NCBI RefSeq assembly: GCF_007559335.1
Contig: NZ_VMBG01000001.1
Location: 2,381,946 to 2,445,945, forward strand
Length of the DNA: 64,000 nt
Direction of reading: 5' to 3'
Origin: Rariglobus hedericola
Lineage (GTDB): Bacteria > Verrucomicrobiota > Verrucomicrobiia > Opitutales > Opitutaceae
The translations under genes and the position numbers were made by a program. The notes below the pieces were generated by a model. It ran no database searches. It saw only the letters and a list, made by a program, of their open reading frames with translations, and had not been told where the DNA came from. Below are positions 17,825-25,909 of this stretch, piece after piece. Within the stretch, counting starts at the first letter, position 1. Each line of letters starts with the position of its first letter.

Positions 17825-18856
17825 CTAGACCACGGCCGGCCGGATGGATTTGCCCTCGACCCACTCGCTCTCGACGAAAAACTGAAAGCGCTTGGGCGGG
17901 ATGCCGCGTTCATTGCGGTGAAGCATGTCGATGAGGAAATCGACGGCCTTATGCCCGATGAGCAGATCGTTTTGATAAACGCCGGCGAGAGATCCATCGA
18001 GCGCAGTGACGCTCAGCGAGGCGGAGCCGCATTGTTTCGGCGTGATCTTCAGCAGGCGAAGAAACTCGGCCACCGTGGGATAAATATAGAGGATGACATC
18101 GGGCTTGTGGCGGCGATACCACGCGGCGAACTCCTTGCACTCGGTGGCGATCGTCGTGTCCTCGAGCACCAGCGGCGGAATCCGGTTTTCGGGAAGGAAA
18201 TCGTGTTGCTCGGAAAGGAATCCGGCGCGGAAATTCTGGTCAGTGCGTTCGTCGGTTTCGCGTGTGGTCACGAAGCCGAGCCGGTGATAACCGCGGGTTC
18301 GGAGCATGCGCACGGCCAGGCGCGACGAACTGTATTGCGCGTTGGTGATCAGGTGGAGCCGGGGCCAGCTCAAGGTGAACCCGAAGCAGACCGACGAAAA
18401 TTCATTCCAATCGAAATCGAGATGGGCGCGGCTGTGCGCCTGAGGCGGAATGAGCAGACCTTTGATATTGCGGGCGCGCAGCACGCTGGAGAGGCGGCTG
18501 CCGCCCAGTTCGGAAAAATAAAAGACCTCCAGTTTATAGCCGAGCTCGGTGGCGCGCTCCTCCGCTCCTTTTAAATAATGGGCAAAACCTTGAGGCCCGT
18601 GGCTCTTGATAGTGGGCGGACACAACCAGGCCAGCGTCCCCTGATGATGGATACGCTTGGAACGATTCCGGTAAACCGTGAGTGCCGACAGCATCGGGTC
18701 GGGCGTGTAGCCCATTTCCATCGCCAAATCCTGGATGCGTCGCCGCGTGGTTTCGGCCAGCCGGGGGTCATCGCGCAACGCCAGTGAAACGGTGGTTATG
18801 TGAACACCCGCCTTGAGCGCGATGTCCTGCTGTCTGACGTAGCCGGGGGTAGCCAT
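17825..18856 (-). CDS. LacI-family transcriptional regulator 1
   Basis: 343 residues. An N-terminal LacI helix-turn-helix (about 8-28, QQDIALKAGVHITTVSLAL) is followed by the hinge-region sequence MGYTPDPMLSALTVYR, typical of a large verrucomicrobial LacI subgroup, then a periplasmic-binding-protein-like sensor domain. Strongly similar along its length to regulator 2 (23742-24794). It lies directly upstream of the CE7/lyase operon on the same strand with palindrome site A in between, so local control by a sugar effector is likely. The usual LacI end-of-domain residues are replaced by ESEWVEGKSIRP. Confidence 0.92.
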   Translation of the reverse strand: MATPGYVRQQDIALKAGVHITTVSLALRDDPRLAETTRRRIQDLAMEMGYTPDPMLSALTVYRNRSKRIHHQGTLAWLCPPTIKSHGPQGFAHYLKGAEERATELGYKLEVFYFSELGGSRLSSVLRARNIKGLLIPPQAHSRAHLDFDWNEFSSVCFGFTLSWPRLHLITNAQYSSSRLAVRMLRTRGYHRLGFVTTRETDERTDQNFRAGFLSEQHDFLPENRIPPLVLEDTTIATECKEFAAWYRRHKPDVILYIYPTVAEFLRLLKITPKQCGSASLSVTALDGSLAGVYQNDLLIGHKAVDFLIDMLHRNERGIPPKRFQFFVESEWVEGKSIRPAVV

Positions 18857-18975
18857 CGCACTCTGCTAAGCCAGCCGCCGCGGCCAAATCCAAGACAATT
18901 TTTCGACACAGCCCGGCCGGAACAAGGTTTCACGTCGGGCGCAGCCGGCCTGCGATAGACATTAAAACCATCCAG

Positions 18976-18997
18976 AAATTTCTAATGTTAGAAATTT
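18976..18997. promoter_or_regulatory. Perfect 22-bp palindrome, possible operator
   Basis: AAATTTCTAA, a TG centre, then its exact reverse complement. Its core TTCTAATGTTAGAA resembles the CE7-operon operator but differs in the inner bases. It lies between the divergent LacI regulator 1 and the PEP-CTERM gene starting at 19082, so it could control either. Confidence 0.55.
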
Positions 18998-19081
18998 GAG
19001 CGGCTTGGAGGGGGCTGATCGCCGCCTTAAGCGTCGGACAACCCCGTCTGTCGCTCCTTTGATATCCCCAACGGAGAATCG

Positions 19082-21064
19082 ATGCACGCAGGTCTATTCT
19101 TACCCCATCAGCATATGAAAAAGTTACCCTTCACGCTTACCTCCGCATTATTCCTTCTGGCCGGCGGAGTGCGTGCCCAAAACGTTTGGAACGGCGCTGG
19201 CGTCACGGGCGGCACAGCCGGCACAGATTGGACTGCTGCAGCCAACTACACGGCGACGCCCGCGTTCAACGCGACGACCGACTTGAAGTTCTCTACCATC
19301 ACGAACGCATCGGGCGGCGTGACCTTATCGGCGGGAACGGGCGGCGCGTATGCGGTGAAGGATCTTTATTTCGGCGACACGACGACACTGGGAAGCGGCC
19401 AGACCAGCACTCAGGCTATCACGCTGAATGGCAATGGAATTGCTGGGCAGACAATCATCGATCTCGCAGGCAATATTTTCCTGCCCTCGACCAATGCTTC
19501 TAAAATCACACTGGGGGCCGATTTGACGCTCAATCTGAGCACCGCCGCCCACCAAATTAATTTCAAGGCCAACAGTAACGTGACCACGGTCAATACCACG
19601 GCGCCGGTTCTGGTGGTCAATGCCTTGGTGACGGGTGGTGGAGCAAGTGCGACATTTACCCCGCGGTTTTCCACTTATGGAACCAGCGGCGGCACGGCGG
19701 CCATCGTGCTCACCAATAACAACAGCTCGTTTGTCGCGACCCAGAACCGCTTCGACAACTACGTCGGTTTCACGTCGATCGGCAACGTAGGCGGAGGCAA
19801 CAGCAGCATGGGTAACGCCACGACAACAAGCACGGGCACGATCAGTTTAGGCAATGGCGGCAACTTGAATTATATCGGCACGGGCGACCAATCCACGGAT
19901 CGCAACCTGGCACTGACGAGCACCAACGCCCTCGGCAATTCGTCCGTGGGCACGACACTCACCTACAATGGCCAAATGACCGCCGGCAACACCGTGATTC
20001 TGCGCACCAATGTAATTGGCGGAAGCACACTGGTCATTAACAGCACCTTGGCAGACGGTCCGTCGGCGGCGGCGTTTACGATCAACAAGCAATTTACGAC
20101 CACTTATTACGACACCACCGGCGCGACAGCCTCCAATGACGGCACCGGCACACTGGTTCTAGGCGGCGACAATACGTTTACAGGAGCAGTCAACATCTCG
20201 GCCGGCACCGTGCGGATCACACATGCCAACGGCTTGGGCGGCACCACCGGCGCAACGCTCGTATCAAGCAATGCTACGCTGGATCTTAACGGTCAGACGG
20301 TAGGCGCGGAAGCAGTAAGCCTCACCGGCACCGGCGTGGGCAGCGTAGGTGCGTTGAGGAACAGCAGTGCATCGGCTGCCAGCCTGGGCGGCAATGTCAC
20401 GTTGACAGGCAATACATCAATCGGCGCCACCGGAACCCTGAAGCTTACCGGTGTCATCGGTGAATCCGGGGGCGTTCGCACGCTTACCAAGATTGGCACC
20501 GGCGAACTCACGCTCAACGGTATCAATACTTACACCGGCACGACCACGGTGAGCGCCGGCACGCTCGGTGGCATCGGCTCGATCTCCACGGGTGCGGCGA
20601 CCTTTGCCACCGGCACCACGCTCAATCCCGGCGATGGCGCGACCACCGGCCAGTTCAGTTTCGGCGGTAATCTCGCGCTGAGCAACGACGCGATCTTCAG
20701 CGTCTCGCTCAACCAGTCAGCTGGAAATGGCTACGACCGCGTCGCCGTCGCCGGCACGACCAACATCACCGGCTCCATCCTCAGCGTCGGCTTCGGCACC
20801 AGCTTCGATTCCACCGCACAGGTCGGCCAGACGTTTAGCATCCTCACGAGCATTGGCACGCTTACCGGTCAGTTTGATCAAGGCACTTCCATCACCGCCA
20901 CATCGGGCACGGCCACCTATGATTTTGGCATCAGTTATACCGGCAACATCGTGACACTTACCTTGAACAACATCTCGGCGATTCCCGAGCCGTCGACGTG
21001 GGCACTCATCGCGGGCGCGGCGTCGATGCTCGCCGTTGTCGCTCGTCGTCGCCGCCACAACTAA
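19082..21064 (+). CDS. PEP-CTERM autotransporter-repeat protein
   Basis: 660 residues. The start is set by a Shine-Dalgarno-like GGAG (19073-19076) five bases before ATG 19082; ATG 19115 would begin directly at a classic signal peptide (MKKLPFTLTSALFLLAGG) and is the alternative. The body is a Thr/Gly/Asn-rich beta-helix with autotransporter-associated repeats, e.g. GTGELTLNGINTYTGTTTVS near residue 480. The C-terminus IPEPSTWALIAGAASMLAVV followed by ARRRRHN is a PEP-CTERM sorting signal, processed by an exosortase and tied to envelope or extracellular-matrix export. No exosortase is in the window. Confidence 0.88.
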   Translation: MHAGLFLPHQHMKKLPFTLTSALFLLAGGVRAQNVWNGAGVTGGTAGTDWTAAANYTATPAFNATTDLKFSTITNASGGVTLSAGTGGAYAVKDLYFGDTTTLGSGQTSTQAITLNGNGIAGQTIIDLAGNIFLPSTNASKITLGADLTLNLSTAAHQINFKANSNVTTVNTTAPVLVVNALVTGGGASATFTPRFSTYGTSGGTAAIVLTNNNSSFVATQNRFDNYVGFTSIGNVGGGNSSMGNATTTSTGTISLGNGGNLNYIGTGDQSTDRNLALTSTNALGNSSVGTTLTYNGQMTAGNTVILRTNVIGGSTLVINSTLADGPSAAAFTINKQFTTTYYDTTGATASNDGTGTLVLGGDNTFTGAVNISAGTVRITHANGLGGTTGATLVSSNATLDLNGQTVGAEAVSLTGTGVGSVGALRNSSASAASLGGNVTLTGNTSIGATGTLKLTGVIGESGGVRTLTKIGTGELTLNGINTYTGTTTVSAGTLGGIGSISTGAATFATGTTLNPGDGATTGQFSFGGNLALSNDAIFSVSLNQSAGNGYDRVAVAGTTNITGSILSVGFGTSFDSTAQVGQTFSILTSIGTLTGQFDQGTSITATSGTATYDFGISYTGNIVTLTLNNISAIPEPSTWALIAGAASMLAVVARRRRHN

Positions 21065-21067
21065 TCA

Positions 21068-21087
21068 AAGCGGACTTCGATCCGCTT
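21068..21087. terminator. Terminator-like hairpin between convergent genes
   Basis: A 7-bp stem AAGCGGA/TCCGCTT with a 6-base loop lies four bases after the PEP-CTERM stop. The following T-run is weak (TATTTC). A second 5-bp GCCGG stem with TTTT follows at about 21106-21130. Confidence 0.45.
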
Positions 21088-21126
21088 ATTTCACTCACCG
21101 CCGCCGGAATTCAAGCCGGCAGCGTT

Positions 21127-22098
21127 TTACTTGATCACGATGTCGCCACCGTCGGGGAGTGCGTCGAACTGCACTTCGCCGTTTTTAACGGTCTTGGTCT
21201 GGCGGACACTTCCCTGAGTGATGGTGACGCGCTTCCACTCCGCCGGCACTGCGACGGCCAGGGTCAGCGGTTGATCGTAGAGAGCCGGGTCACTTTCCGA
21301 GGTGAGCGAAAGCCGCAGGATCGTATCCCCCGACTCGATCACGCGCACTTGGGCCGTGCGGCGTTCGGTTTCGTATTTATGATAGGAAAGCGGATCGGTC
21401 AGCCACAATTCGCCCGAGCAGGCATCCAGTTTGTCGAGCAGCGCGAGGAAGTAATTGATCGGCGCACTGTGCCAGTCACCCCCGACGCCATGAAACGCCA
21501 GATGGCGCATCTCACCCTTCGCAATGGCTCCATCCACCCAATCAATCATTTCGGCGGTTGTCTTGATTGAAAACGGCGGACCGAAAAATGGCGGACGCTC
21601 GATCATGTGGTGCTTCGCCAGCACGGCCTGGATTTCGGCTTCGCTGATTTTCCATTGCTCACGCGGAACGCCGGGCCGCGCCCAGTCGCGCAAGCGCACG
21701 GCGGGCCGGTGCGGATAAAGCCGGTCGATGACTTCGTTCGCATCGGCAATTTCACTATCAAACTCGGCGACACTTGGCGCGCCGAGATGTTTGAACGTGT
21801 GATTGGCGAGTTCGATGAGCGGACTCGCAGCCTCCTTTTCCCACGCGACTTGATGGCTCTTGTAGGGACCATTGCCGGGGTTGATGTAGAACGTCCCGGG
21901 AATGCCGCGGTTCTTTAGCGCGGGAATGGCAAACTCCAGGTGGGACGGCGCGCTGTCGTCGAACTCGACCATGAACACGGCGCGCTTCCCGTCTTTCCAT
22001 TTCAGCACGCTGGCTTTGCCGGCGCCACCGGCGGCGACATTCGCTTTTGAGGCGGCGGTTTTTCGACGGTTTCCGGGGTGCATGGACGGGGCAGACAT
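21127..22098 (-). CDS. Polysaccharide deacetylase-like protein 1 (CE4/NodB fold), no signal peptide
   Basis: 324 residues. Metal-binding motifs of the NodB fold are present: VEFDDSAPSH (Asp pair), ELANHTFKHLG (HxxxH) and the catalytic-arm region RPGVPREQW, then IERPPFFGPPF and AFHGVGGDWH. A small beta domain closes the protein. The core is closely similar to deacetylase 2 (32256-33866), but this copy lacks that protein's signal peptide and N-terminal beta domain. A frame up to 22200 would run through palindrome site B, so ATG 22098 is chosen. It may deacetylate imported sugars, or be a shortened duplicate. Confidence 0.82.
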   Translation of the reverse strand: MSAPSMHPGNRRKTAASKANVAAGGAGKASVLKWKDGKRAVFMVEFDDSAPSHLEFAIPALKNRGIPGTFYINPGNGPYKSHQVAWEKEAASPLIELANHTFKHLGAPSVAEFDSEIADANEVIDRLYPHRPAVRLRDWARPGVPREQWKISEAEIQAVLAKHHMIERPPFFGPPFSIKTTAEMIDWVDGAIAKGEMRHLAFHGVGGDWHSAPINYFLALLDKLDACSGELWLTDPLSYHKYETERRTAQVRVIESGDTILRLSLTSESDPALYDQPLTLAVAVPAEWKRVTITQGSVRQTKTVKNGEVQFDALPDGGDIVIK

Positions 22099-22145
22099 GA
22101 GCCTTGGCCTGAGGTGCCCGGTGCCACGGGTCAATCGATGTGGTT

Positions 22146-22159
22146 TTCGATCAATAGAA
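22146..22159. promoter_or_regulatory. Candidate LacI-type operator, site B
   Basis: TTCGATCAATAGAA, one base from a perfect palindrome and from site A. It lies 48 bp upstream of the deacetylase 1 start. Confidence 0.55.
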
Positions 22160-22198
22160 CGCCTGTGCCGACGGAGCCGGTGCCAGGCGTCCGTCCAC

Positions 22199-22228
22199 AA
22201 AAAGGGGCGCGCTAGTTATGCGCGCCCC
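22199..22228 (-). terminator. Rho-independent terminator after CE7 paralogue 3
   Basis: A 9-bp perfect GC stem (GGGGCGCGC at 22204-22212, GCGCGCCCC at 22220-22228) with a 7-base loop. Read on the minus strand it is followed by five T (22199-22203). Confidence 0.85.
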
Positions 22229-22263
22229 GCGTGGCTGACGACGTTGCTTGATTTTGCAGCGTC

Positions 22264-23601
22264 TTACTTCGCGTGCATTTCGGCGGTGTGCGCCAGCACG
22301 AGCTTGCGCATATCGTTCCAGATTTGCGGACCGATGTCGTGGCCGCGATCGGGCCAGGTGATCATTTCCTTTTTTCCACCGAGGTTATTGTAAGCGGCGT
22401 AGCTCGCCGTGGGCGGACAGATGATGTCGATGAAGCCTACTTCCATGTGAACGGGAATCTTGATGCGCGCGGCGAAGTTAACGCCGTCATAGTAACGCAT
22501 CGCTTCGAGAACCTTTGCGTCGGGTTTGCCATCGGCACCGACCGGGATCGCCTTCGGCCAGCCGGCGATGCGACCGGCAACCATTCCCGTGTGATCGGTG
22601 AGACCGGGAACATTGGAAACGATGAACGTCACGCGCTGGTCGAGCGCGGCACCGGCCAGCGAAAGGCCGCCGCCCTGGCTGCCGCCGAGGATGATCAGCG
22701 TCTTGCCGTCCCACTCCGGTTGCTCGGTCAAAAACTGTAGCGCGCGCAAAACGCGGAAATAAACGCCTTGGAAATAAAAGGTGTCGCGGGATTCGCGTCC
22801 GCGTTTGCGGTAGTCGCTCAACTCACCGACGTCCAATGCGCCGTAGTATTCGCGGGTTTCTCCGTTGGCGATGCCGTGCGCATTGATCTCGGCCACGATC
22901 ATGCCGGCCTTTGCCCAGCCGGCCATCGAATCGAGATTGGCGCTGCGCACGCCGGCGCCCGGCACGAAGAGCACGGCGGGCAGGCTCTTGGGCTTGGCGC
23001 CGATCGGGCGTCCGTAAAAACCAGTCGAGGGCGCACCGATGCTGTCCACAACAAAGCTGAAGGTCTCGGCGCCGTCCCGATTGGCCGGAGGCGGAACGGA
23101 GGTGAGCTTCGTGTTCATCGGAACCGCCGCGAGGCGCTTTTTCTGAGCAGCCCAAAATGCATCAAAGTCGGCGGGCGCAGGCATGCTGGGTTTGATCGCG
23201 GCGAGATCGATGCCGCCGGCGGCCAACGCGCTGATCGCGGGCTTCGCTCCCTTGAAATTCACTTTGCACTGGAGAAAGCCCGGCTCCTTGAGGCTGCCAG
23301 TGACGACTCCTCGGCCCGCCTTGAGCGTGAGTTTACCCGTTTGAATGGGAGCCACGCCGTCCTTGGAAATCGTCCATTCGATTTCCTCGGCGTCCGCAGG
23401 TTTCTGATTCTGCTGAAGCTCGACGTTGAACGTCACGGTTTCGCCCTGGCGATAAATCGCATCCTTACGGTCGGTCTCGACCGAGAGCACGTAGTCGACG
23501 GGCGTCTTACCGTCCCACGACGACGCGGCACGCGCGGATTGGCTGAGCAACAACACTGCGCCCAACAAGGGGACACAAAGAAGGAAGAGATGACTACGCA
23601 T
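22264..23601 (-). CDS. CE7-type acetyl esterase, paralogue 3
   Basis: 445 residues from ATG 23601, which begins a good signal peptide (MRSHLFLLCVPLLGAVLLLS, cleavage near ARAA); the frame is open to 23670. The N-terminal beta-sandwich SSWDGKTPVDYVLSVETDR and hydrolase entry PSMPAPADFDAFWAAQKKRL are near-identical in pattern to paralogue 2. The nucleophile is in LGGSQGGGLS and the His lies in WPDRGHDIG. It is monocistronic: palindrome site C lies 104 bp upstream and a strong terminator follows. Together with LacI regulator 2 it forms a copy of the LacI-CE7 unit at 16314-18856. Confidence 0.9.
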   Translation of the reverse strand: MRSHLFLLCVPLLGAVLLLSQSARAASSWDGKTPVDYVLSVETDRKDAIYRQGETVTFNVELQQNQKPADAEEIEWTISKDGVAPIQTGKLTLKAGRGVVTGSLKEPGFLQCKVNFKGAKPAISALAAGGIDLAAIKPSMPAPADFDAFWAAQKKRLAAVPMNTKLTSVPPPANRDGAETFSFVVDSIGAPSTGFYGRPIGAKPKSLPAVLFVPGAGVRSANLDSMAGWAKAGMIVAEINAHGIANGETREYYGALDVGELSDYRKRGRESRDTFYFQGVYFRVLRALQFLTEQPEWDGKTLIILGGSQGGGLSLAGAALDQRVTFIVSNVPGLTDHTGMVAGRIAGWPKAIPVGADGKPDAKVLEAMRYYDGVNFAARIKIPVHMEVGFIDIICPPTASYAAYNNLGGKKEMITWPDRGHDIGPQIWNDMRKLVLAHTAEMHAK

Positions 23602-23704
23602 GCGCGATAAGGCTTGGGCCCTTGGGCCAGGGTTGTGGGGACGAACGAGGTAAACCGACAGAGCCATCATTCAGGAAAAACCCGTGGAAACAAAATCACC
23701 ATGG

Positions 23705-23718
23705 TTCTACCAATAGAA
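23705..23718. promoter_or_regulatory. Candidate LacI-type operator, site C
   Basis: TTCTACCAATAGAA, flanked by G and C that extend the dyad. It lies between LacI regulator 2 and CE7 paralogue 3, in the same position as site A in the sister unit. Confidence 0.62.
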
Positions 23719-23741
23719 CACAGCCAAGGCGCTTGTGGTGG

Positions 23742-24794
23742 TTAAACGGATACCTTTTTCGCCCGCTTCTGGACGTGGAGGGTTTTCCCATCGACCCATT
23801 CGCCCTGGATCATGAACTGGAATCGATCCGTCGGGATGCCGCGCTCGTTGCGATGGATCATGTCGATGAGGAAATCCACCGCCTTCCGGCCGATGATCGT
23901 GTCGTTTTGATAGATGCCGGCGAGCTGGTCGTTCTTGTTCTTCAGGCTCAGGGACGCCTGTCCGCACGTCTTTGTATCCAGTTTCAGGCGACGCATTAAT
24001 TCCGGCACGGTCTCGTGCAAAAACATGACGCAATCCGGCCGGTGCTCGTCATACCAACGAGAGAACTCGTCCACTTCACTCTCCATGGAAAGGCACGTCA
24101 GCGTGAGGAGTGGCAGCCGGTTCTCCGGTTCGAATTTTCGCTGCTCGGAAAGGAAACCGGCGCTGAAATTCTGGTCAGTGCGCTCGTCACTCTCACGGGC
24201 GGTCACAAACCCGATGCGACGATAGCCGTAGTTTTCCCGCAACGCGCGGACCGCGGTGCGAGCCGAGCTGTATTGCGCGTTGCTGATGACGTGGAGCCGC
24301 GGCTCGGTGAGCGTGAACCCGAAACAGATCGAGGAGAAATGCTCCCAGTCAAAGTCGAGGTGGACGTGGCTGTTGGTTTGAGGCGGCAGCAGCAAGCCGG
24401 TGATGTTGCGGGCTTGAAGCACCTTGGAGAGACGCGGCCCGCCCAGATCGGAAAAATAAAACTCTTCCAACTGATAACCCAGTTCCTTGCAGCGCTCCAC
24501 CGCGCCTTGGCGATAGGGCATGAAGGAGGAGTGCCGCTCGCCTTTTTGGGTGTGAGGATTGACCCAAGCGAGCGTGCCTTGGTGGTGAACGCGCTTCACG
24601 TGATTACGATAAACGGTAAGTGCCGAAAGCATAGGATCGGGCGAGTAACCCATTTCCTTCGCGAGGGCCTGAATACGCTTTCGAGTGGTCTCGGGCAGAC
24701 GTGGATCGTCGCGCAGGGCGAGTGATACCGTCGTGATGTGCACACCGGCGCGCTCGGCGATATCGCGCTGTCTGACGTGGTTGGGGTTAACCAT
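23742..24794 (-). CDS. LacI-family transcriptional regulator 2
   Basis: 350 residues. The helix-turn-helix RQRDIAERAGVHITTVSLAL is almost the same as in regulator 1, and so is the adjoining DDPRLPETTRKRIQALAKEM, which implies that both read the same or very similar operators. A ligand-binding domain follows (e.g. NAQYSSARTAVRALRENYGY). Located upstream of CE7 paralogue 3. A weaker palindrome directly abutting its start codon (24797-24810) suggests autoregulation. Confidence 0.92.
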   Translation of the reverse strand: MVNPNHVRQRDIAERAGVHITTVSLALRDDPRLPETTRKRIQALAKEMGYSPDPMLSALTVYRNHVKRVHHQGTLAWVNPHTQKGERHSSFMPYRQGAVERCKELGYQLEEFYFSDLGGPRLSKVLQARNITGLLLPPQTNSHVHLDFDWEHFSSICFGFTLTEPRLHVISNAQYSSARTAVRALRENYGYRRIGFVTARESDERTDQNFSAGFLSEQRKFEPENRLPLLTLTCLSMESEVDEFSRWYDEHRPDCVMFLHETVPELMRRLKLDTKTCGQASLSLKNKNDQLAGIYQNDTIIGRKAVDFLIDMIHRNERGIPTDRFQFMIQGEWVDGKTLHVQKRAKKVSV

Positions 24795-24796
24795 TG

Positions 24797-24810
24797 TGCT
24801 ATAAGTAGAA
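24797..24810. promoter_or_regulatory. Weak operator-like palindrome at LacI regulator 2 start
   Basis: TGCTATAAGTAGAA, two mismatches from TTCTATnnATAGAA, two bases upstream of the start codon. A plausible autorepression site, but it could be chance. Confidence 0.3.
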
Positions 24811-24875
24811 TGGCCGGTCGGAAAAACCAGTTAATTCCAAGGTGAGAGCCCCTCCCCGCGTGAAATCGCTGTCGA

Positions 24876-25808
24876 TCAACCGGCCTGTCCGAGCAAGCGG
24901 GCAGTCAGGTGATCGTGAAACGCCGGAAGGTTTTTCCAGCTCATGGCGACGCGCGCGGTGTAGGGCCCTTCGGAATCCCTCACCGTGAAACCATCATCGG
25001 TGATGTTGAAGCGGATGATCTCGGTGTTCACGAAGTCTTCGGCGTAGGCGAGATACACCGCGACGCAGTCGAAGAGGACAGTGGAGCGTATCGCGAAATA
25101 ATCGCAGTGCATCCAGTCAACGCGCGGCGCGAAGACGCAGTAGTTCTCGATCAATGCGCGCAGCGCGGGGTCGCCGGTGGCGCTCCAGATGCGGTGATAG
25201 TTTTCTCCGTCGAGCACGGCAAAGTTACAGGTGTCGAGCGGCGTGAGCAGCACATCCAGCCACGGCGCGGCCATGACGGCGCGGAAGGAATCGGGCGCGA
25301 GGCGGACGTTGGTCTCGTTACTCGCGGGCAAGCCGCCGGTGTAGCCCACATCGAAGCTGCCGAACATGCCGACGAGGCGGCAACGCGCGGCGATGTGCGG
25401 AGCGCGAGCCAGCGCGATCGCGAGATTGGGTGAAGGCGCGATGGCGATGATCGTGACCGGCACCGGCGAATCCTCGATGATCTGGATCATGCGACCGATG
25501 CCGTCCTGGGCGATTTCACCGGGATACTTGGCGAGATCGTAGCCCTTGATCCACGGCTCTTGGTTGCGCACATTAGGCGGGGTGGGAATCGAGCTTTCGC
25601 CGATACCGAGAGGAATATCGGTCCGGCCGGCAACCTCCATGAAACGAGCGGTGACGGTGCTGCGAAACGTCATGTCGCCGGCCGCCATAAGAATGAGCTT
25701 GGGATCCAGTTCGGGGCAACGGAAGAGCTGCGCGAGCGCCCAAGTATCGTCGATGTCGGTGCCGAGATCGGTATCAAGAATGACGGGAATGCGGGACAAG
25801 GTTTTCAC
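24876..25808 (-). CDS. Inosine-uridine preferring nucleoside hydrolase family protein
   Basis: 310 residues. The N-terminal calcium/ribose-binding signature DTDLGTDIDD is at residues 12-21, and VTIIAIAPSPNLAIALARAP matches the conserved middle segment of IUNH-fold enzymes. These hydrolyse N-glycosidic bonds of nucleosides. No signal peptide, so cytoplasmic. It lies 81 bp upstream of LacI regulator 2 on the same strand within the carbohydrate region. Whether the true substrate is a nucleoside or another N- or O-riboside cannot be told here. Confidence 0.87.
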   Translation of the reverse strand: MKTLSRIPVILDTDLGTDIDDTWALAQLFRCPELDPKLILMAAGDMTFRSTVTARFMEVAGRTDIPLGIGESSIPTPPNVRNQEPWIKGYDLAKYPGEIAQDGIGRMIQIIEDSPVPVTIIAIAPSPNLAIALARAPHIAARCRLVGMFGSFDVGYTGGLPASNETNVRLAPDSFRAVMAAPWLDVLLTPLDTCNFAVLDGENYHRIWSATGDPALRALIENYCVFAPRVDWMHCDYFAIRSTVLFDCVAVYLAYAEDFVNTEIIRFNITDDGFTVRDSEGPYTARVAMSWKNLPAFHDHLTARLLGQAG

Positions 25809-25842
25809 AAAGATAAGGGAGTCGGGGTCTGCCGTAAGCGCA

Positions 25843-25876
25843 CAAAAAATGCCGGTGGATAAAATCCACCGGCATT
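25843..25876 (-). terminator. Rho-independent terminator after large PEP-CTERM gene
   Basis: A 13-bp perfect stem (25848-25860 and 25864-25876) with an AAA loop. On the minus strand it is followed by a T-run (A-run at 25843-25848). Confidence 0.88.
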
Positions 25877-25909
25877 GGGACTAACCAGATTTTTGTCGGT
25901 TACACGCTC

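Noticed and set aside
22099..22200. N-terminal extension of deacetylase 1
   Set aside because: Arg-rich translation through palindrome site B and next to a terminator; not secretory and not conserved with deacetylase 2.
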